Below, in pieces: positions 62,301-64,000 of a stretch of 64,000 bases of DNA; the stretch's first letter is position 1, and the number at the start of each line of letters is the position of its first letter. Under the pieces are notes generated by a model. The model was not told the DNA's origin and made no database searches. It saw nothing but the letters and a program-made list of their open reading frames with translations. The stretch covers positions 62,001 through 126,000 of the forward strand of contig JBCCHB010000010.1 in the NCBI GenBank assembly GCA_039028975.1, read 5' to 3'. This DNA is from JAHBNG01 sp039028975. GTDB lineage: Bacteria > Chloroflexota > Anaerolineae > Caldilineales > Caldilineaceae. Position numbers and translations under genes: made by a program.

Positions 62301-64000
62301 TCTATACGACAAGGACCGCTGCTGGTCGGTACGGTCAAGACCAATATCGGTCATCTGGAAGCTGCTGCAGGCATTGCTGGCTTTATGAAAACGGTCTTGT
62401 CCCTCTATCATAGTGTGATTCCACCCAATCTTCATTTCAATACCCCCAATCCCTACATCGAATGGGGCGACTTTGAGATTGATGTACCGACTTACCTGCA
62501 ACCATGGCCCTCAGCAAACAATGATGCCCCCCATATCGCTGGCGTCAGTTCGTTTGGCTACAGCGGTACAAACGCCCATCTCATCGTTTCTGAACCACCC
62601 ATTGCACCGCCCATTTTGGAAGTAGCTCCGTCTAGCACAACACCAATCATAGACGAACGCCCGCTTCACCTCTTGACCATTTCAGCCAAAGACAAAGATG
62701 TATTGCGTACCTATGCACAAAAATATGCAGACCATCTACAGACGCATCCTGATATCGATCTGGGCGACTTGTGCTACACGTCCCATGTTGGGCGCAGCCA
62801 TTTTGACCATCGACTAACGCTGACCGCACCCTCAATCGAGGCAATGCGGGCACTACTGACCACATATGCAAACGATTCTGCAAAACAAAACTTACCCACT
62901 GGTGTCAGCCAACTGTCGAGAGCATCGTCGCGGGAACGTCCCCAAATTGCCTTTCTCTTCACAGGACAAGGGTCCCAATATGTGGGTATGGGGCAGGAAC
63001 TCTATCAAACTGAGCCAACCTTCCGCGGAATTATCGACCGTTGTGATGTGGTCTTCCAAGAAGCGTTTGGCCGTTCCCTCGTTGAATTGCTTTACCCTGA
63101 GCGTGAGCAAGTGGCAAGTGGGCAAGTGGCAAGTGGGCAAGTGGCAAGTGGGCAAGTGGCAAGTGGGCAAGTGGCAAGTGGGCAACAGGGCAACAGGGCG
63201 AGTGACGATGCGGAACCTGCAACCCTGCAACCTGCAACCTCTAATAACGACCTCATGGAGTCACACCCATGTGGGCAGGCGGCGAATTTTGCCATCGAAT
63301 GTGCATTGGCAGCCCTTTGGCAATCATGGGGCATTGCACCTGATTTTGTGTTAGGCCATAGCTTGGGCGACTTTGCCGCCGCGTATACTGCGGGTGTGAT
63401 TGGGCTGGAGGACGGGCTACGGCTGGTGACAAAACGAGGGCAGCTGATGCAGACAGTTGTCGGTCGCATGGTCTGGGTCTTGGCCTCAGAAGCCGATTTG
63501 CTGCCGTTGCTTGTCGAGTATGATGATGTCACGATTAGTGTTATCAATGGCCCCACAAGTATTGTCCTTTCAGGTGAGCATGAGAGCGTCATACGTTTGA
63601 CAGCACAATTGAAGGAGAGTGGCTTCATTGTACGAACGCTGGACATTCCCGTTGCCGCCCACTCCCCGCTGCTAGATCCTGTGCTGGATGAGTTTGAGCA
63701 AGCCGTGCGAACTGTCGCTCTCAATTCCCCGAGGCTGAGGATCATCTCCAGCGTGACAGGACAACGTGTTACTGACGAACTCACCGACCCAACCTACTGG
63801 CGGCAGCACCTCCGCAACACTGTGCGCTTTGCCGATGGGGTGGCGACGTTGTATGAACACGGCGTTGATACCTTGATTGAAATTGGACCCGAGGCGACGT
63901 TACTTGGCATAGTGGGACAAGATGACAAGGTGGCAAGGTGGCAAGGTGAGGAGGTGAGTCGCTCCCTCACCCCGTCACCCCGTCACCCCCTCATGGTTCC
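56373..64000 (+). CDS. Type I PKS, KS-AT-KR-ACP-KS-AT-(continues beyond window)
   Basis: At least 2542 codons from the ATG at 56373, 9 bp after the NRPS stop; no stop before the edge. Module 1: KS (about 8-430) with Cys179 in the unusual TSCSTGL; AT about 560-850 with Ser672; KR about 1250-1430 with TGGLGGLG and Tyr1404 (ADYGAAN), expected active; ACP Ser1577 in GVDSL. Module 2: KS (about 1635-2075) with Cys1812, EAHGTGT and KTNIGH; AT with Ser2330 in GHSLGD, cut at about residue 2540. The AT segments read VANHS and VAAHS, not HAFH or YASH. There is no N-terminal coiled coil, as expected for a KS that accepts from an NRPS. Three repeat insertions lie in frame. Confidence 0.93.
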   Translation, partial: MNKDTSEMDTSVEQIAIIGLSGRFPGASTIEKFWQNLCDGVEALTTLSDETLAKHVPQELLENPNYVKSRFLLDDVAHFDADFFDFTPHQAQITDPQQRLFLECVWEALEISGIDITNSEQLIGLYAGASQSTYLQDAIEESIVKGLQLLIGNDKDYLATQAAYRLNLQGPCMTVQTSCSTGLVAVHVACQSLLNYECDVALAGAVSIHTPQETGYLYEDGAILSPDGRCRAFDADAQGAPFGHGVGVVALKRLSEAIADNDPIWAVVKGSAINNDGNRKLSFATSSNMGQFEVISQAWEIAGITSDDITYIETHGTGTAVGDPIEVRTLAALFEDDDSSKQAVSQSPPRKRCAIGSVKTNVGHLENAAGITGFIKTVLALHHRQIPPSLNFVTPNPEIDFDQIPLYVNTDFVDWETEALPRRAGVSSFGIGGTNAHVVLEEAPLAGLSDLQKDHPYLLTLSTKNREALQELARRYHDFLAEQPEAKLGAICHTTHVGRAHFSQRLSVIGRSIDELRVNLMDYLEAPEQIVPRSSISQGDLSTQRVAPKIAFLFTGQGSQYVGMGQELYQTEPAFRAIIDRCDVVFQKAHGRSLIELLYPASGQVASEQVPSGQVGKLDDNLQPADVQPATYTNDLMESPPCLTAAIFAVECALTEVWRSWGITPDIVFGHSLGDYAAAYTAGVFSLEDGLRLVTKRGQLMETAVGSMVSVLASEADLLPLLAGYDDITIGVINGPTSIVLSGGHESITRLTVQLQERGFKTRILNTPVANHSPLLDPVLDDFEQAVRAVTLNPPKMTVISSMTGQPVTDELTDPTYWRQHLRNTVRFGDGVATLHEAGINIFLEIGPGTTLLGMTQAIYDNQKSKIVNPSMLPSLRKGQDDWRQMLTSLGGLYVRGVEIDWESFDAPYSQQKVQLPTYPFQRERYWIETTDIHQNRSKPQKGLADWFSLENLEQLTERVTDKGAFDANQQDIVAQVLQTLEAESEAQQIASQIESMLYEVRWEEQEKNSATVPPMTSGHWLILANDDEIGDWQEDDAERLDNDVPVGLRLAQELMALGETVDRITNLAELEEALQQVQSCSDEVLLRGIIHLWALDKGGSTGEIDTLKTNGTEIDVDVTRLMAFQETILGSLMHLVQALVEVNPAIHEGRPHIWVATQGAQQLEPTERVSFHQTPLWGLARTIDLEHGELWGGIIDLDLASSASEITTQLLGEILKTQPDDESQILYRNGQRYVARLVPHTPKLIDNSIRIQPEGIYLITGGLGGLGLHNAHWLAEEGAQHLILTGRRGIRTEEQRRTIAQLESNGVQVQIAQVDVSNEAEMAQLFAQVADQEKPLCGIIHAAGIGKMRAIQDLQWSDFAPVLHPKLIGGWLLHHLTRECPIDFFISYASGAGIWGGKGQADYGAANHSLDGLMAYRRALGLPGLSVAWGPWAGGGMTTSEAESSLQAIGVRSFSPSLGIAVQKYLLQTDAVQSTVADVEWPQLNALYQIDKRRRFLTQIPSVQQAAQQHLDREQNALVSDTSPLIQRLQDLPQSQRFNALSQHLEETVARVLGMTKSGSGVLERSTGFADLGVDSLMAVELRQKLQQDLQQPLPTTIAFEYPTIDELANHLLNDVLALVEPQRVETEIQVRTIGMDEPIAVVSMACRFPGADTPEALWQLLCDGVDRVQTVPLSRWDVDTYYDPQRPLTGKMYMREAAFIEKVEQFDPLFFGIAPREATGMAPKHRLLLEVSWELLENAGIAQETLVESQTGVFLGTSGEDDGYSALNSGQSLVNLDIHTATNSGISVAAGRLAYILGLQGPTLTVDTACSSSLVSLHLACQSLRASECDLALAGGASLMLSPDVHVALSQMQALSPDGRCKTFDAAADGYGRGEGVGMVLLKRLRDAQADGDTIYAVIKGTAINHDGPSSGLTVPNKLAQEKVLRQALRNAQITPQEVSYIEAHGTGTPLGDPIEIRALGAVFCAEDDIDNGQSIRQGPLLVGTVKTNIGHLEAAAGIAGFMKTVLSLYHSVIPPNLHFNTPNPYIEWGDFEIDVPTYLQPWPSANNDAPHIAGVSSFGYSGTNAHLIVSEPPIAPPILEVAPSSTTPIIDERPLHLLTISAKDKDVLRTYAQKYADHLQTHPDIDLGDLCYTSHVGRSHFDHRLTLTAPSIEAMRALLTTYANDSAKQNLPTGVSQLSRASSRERPQIAFLFTGQGSQYVGMGQELYQTEPTFRGIIDRCDVVFQEAFGRSLVELLYPEREQVASGQVASGQVASGQVASGQVASGQQGNRASDDAEPATLQPATSNNDLMESHPCGQAANFAIECALAALWQSWGIAPDFVLGHSLGDFAAAYTAGVIGLEDGLRLVTKRGQLMQTVVGRMVWVLASEADLLPLLVEYDDVTISVINGPTSIVLSGEHESVIRLTAQLKESGFIVRTLDIPVAAHSPLLDPVLDEFEQAVRTVALNSPRLRIISSVTGQRVTDELTDPTYWRQHLRNTVRFADGVATLYEHGVDTLIEIGPEATLLGIVGQDDKVARWQGEEVSRSLTPSPRHPLMV
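58158..58275 (+). repeat. In-frame AAGTGGCAAGTGGG repeats in the first AT of the last PKS
   Basis: GCAAGTGGGCAAGTGG-type units then CAACCTGCAACC units encode SGQVASEQVPSGQVGKLDDNLQPADVQPAT, minus-strand-like partners of each other in composition, between LIELLYP and NDLMESPP. The AT at 49840 lacks any insert there. Confidence 0.75.
58950..58985 (+). repeat. In-frame palindrome after the first AT
   Basis: ATTTACGAT and ATCGTAAAT arms flank two AATCAAA-type units, encoding YDNQKSKIVNP after LLGMTQAI. Confidence 0.7.
63108..63243 (+). repeat. Five perfect 15-bp tandem repeats in the second AT
   Basis: CAAGTGGCAAGTGGG is repeated five times exactly (63108-63182), encoding five QVASG pentapeptides, followed by CAACAGGG and CCTGCAACC units. 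The insert is at the same position as in the first AT, between LVELLYP and NDLMES. Confidence 0.9.
63918..64000 (+). repeat. Tandem GGTGGCAA and CACCCCGT repeats at the right edge
   Basis: AAGGTGGC units followed by CACCCCGT units encode DDKVARWQGEEVSRSLTPSPRHPLM after LLGIVGQ in the second AT, the same post-AT position that carries inserts at 50534 and 58950. Confidence 0.75.

Noticed and set aside
63108..63243. Regular repeat array that could be taken for a CRISPR
   Set aside because: The units are contiguous 15-bp tandems without spacers and lie in frame within an acyltransferase domain.
63092..63784. Open frame on the minus strand (230 aa) with LATCP repeats
   Set aside because: It is a shadow of the PKS gene; the repeats are the complement of the QVASG units, and the PKS frame has full domain conservation.
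56373..64000. Thioesterase or other release domain
   Set aside because: The last gene is still in an AT domain when the window ends, so release cannot be judged here.

Overview
The window is 64 kb of bacterial DNA at about 50% G+C. It joins a housekeeping segment (about 1-27.7 kb) to the 5' part of a large hybrid NRPS-PKS biosynthetic cluster (27.8 kb to the right edge, where it is cut). The gene set suggests a filamentous or anaeroline-type Chloroflexota bacterium (Caldilineales, Ardenticatenales or Herpetosiphon-like). It includes a B12-binding radical SAM protein resembling the CUAEP/CCAEP-tail group, a fasciclin lipoprotein with a Thr/Pro linker, a DUF4129-DUF4350-MoxR block, a PurL with fused PurS-like domains, and many short palindromic or tandem repeats inside genes. 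The phylum call is an inference from style of gene content; no rRNA or other marker is present.

Layout. 1-494: 5' end of a radical SAM gene on the minus strand, divergent from a GT4 glycosyltransferase (833-2071, plus). 2046-6752 (minus): multi-pass membrane protein, DUF4129 protein, DUF4350 protein and MoxR ATPase, reading right to left. 6922-8346 (minus): P-loop NTPase and fasciclin lipoprotein. 8443-21464 (minus): a nearly complete de novo purine cluster in transcription order purL-purQ-purC-purE-purK-[SGNH hydrolase]-purF-[AI-2E family permease]-purD-purM-purN; purB and purH are absent. 22002-25199 (plus): malic enzyme-phosphotransacetylase fusion and an enoyl-CoA hydratase. 25587-27716 (plus): a P1B-like P-type ATPase without the usual cysteines in its membrane motif.

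The biosynthetic cluster (all plus strand) reads: free carrier protein; NRPS C-A-PCP-C-A-PCP; hybrid TubC-dock-C-A-PCP-KS-AT-DH-ER-KR-ACP; three discrete proteins (MDR reductase, KAS III-like enzyme, ACP); PKS coil-KS-AT-KR(dead)-ACP; NRPS TubC-dock-Cy-A(Cys)-PCP; PKS KS-AT-KR-ACP-KS-AT-(cut). Read colinearly, this predicts a product starting from an acyl or aminoacyl group on a free carrier, then residues X-Y-X (X activated by two A domains with the same hand-read code), a fully reduced C2 unit, a beta-keto C2 unit (its KR lacks the catalytic Tyr), a cysteine-derived thiazoline, a beta-hydroxy C2 unit and at least one more C2 unit. No methyltransferase, oxidase, thioesterase or PPTase is visible.

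The most unusual feature is repeat DNA carried in frame inside the megasynthase genes. Palindromic C/G-rich repeats, 15-bp and 8-bp tandem repeats and other short repeats have expanded linkers at the same structural positions in paralogous C, A and AT domains, without breaking the frame. A separate ~70-bp intergenic element with terminal inverted repeats occurs twice (21.9 kb and 47.9 kb).
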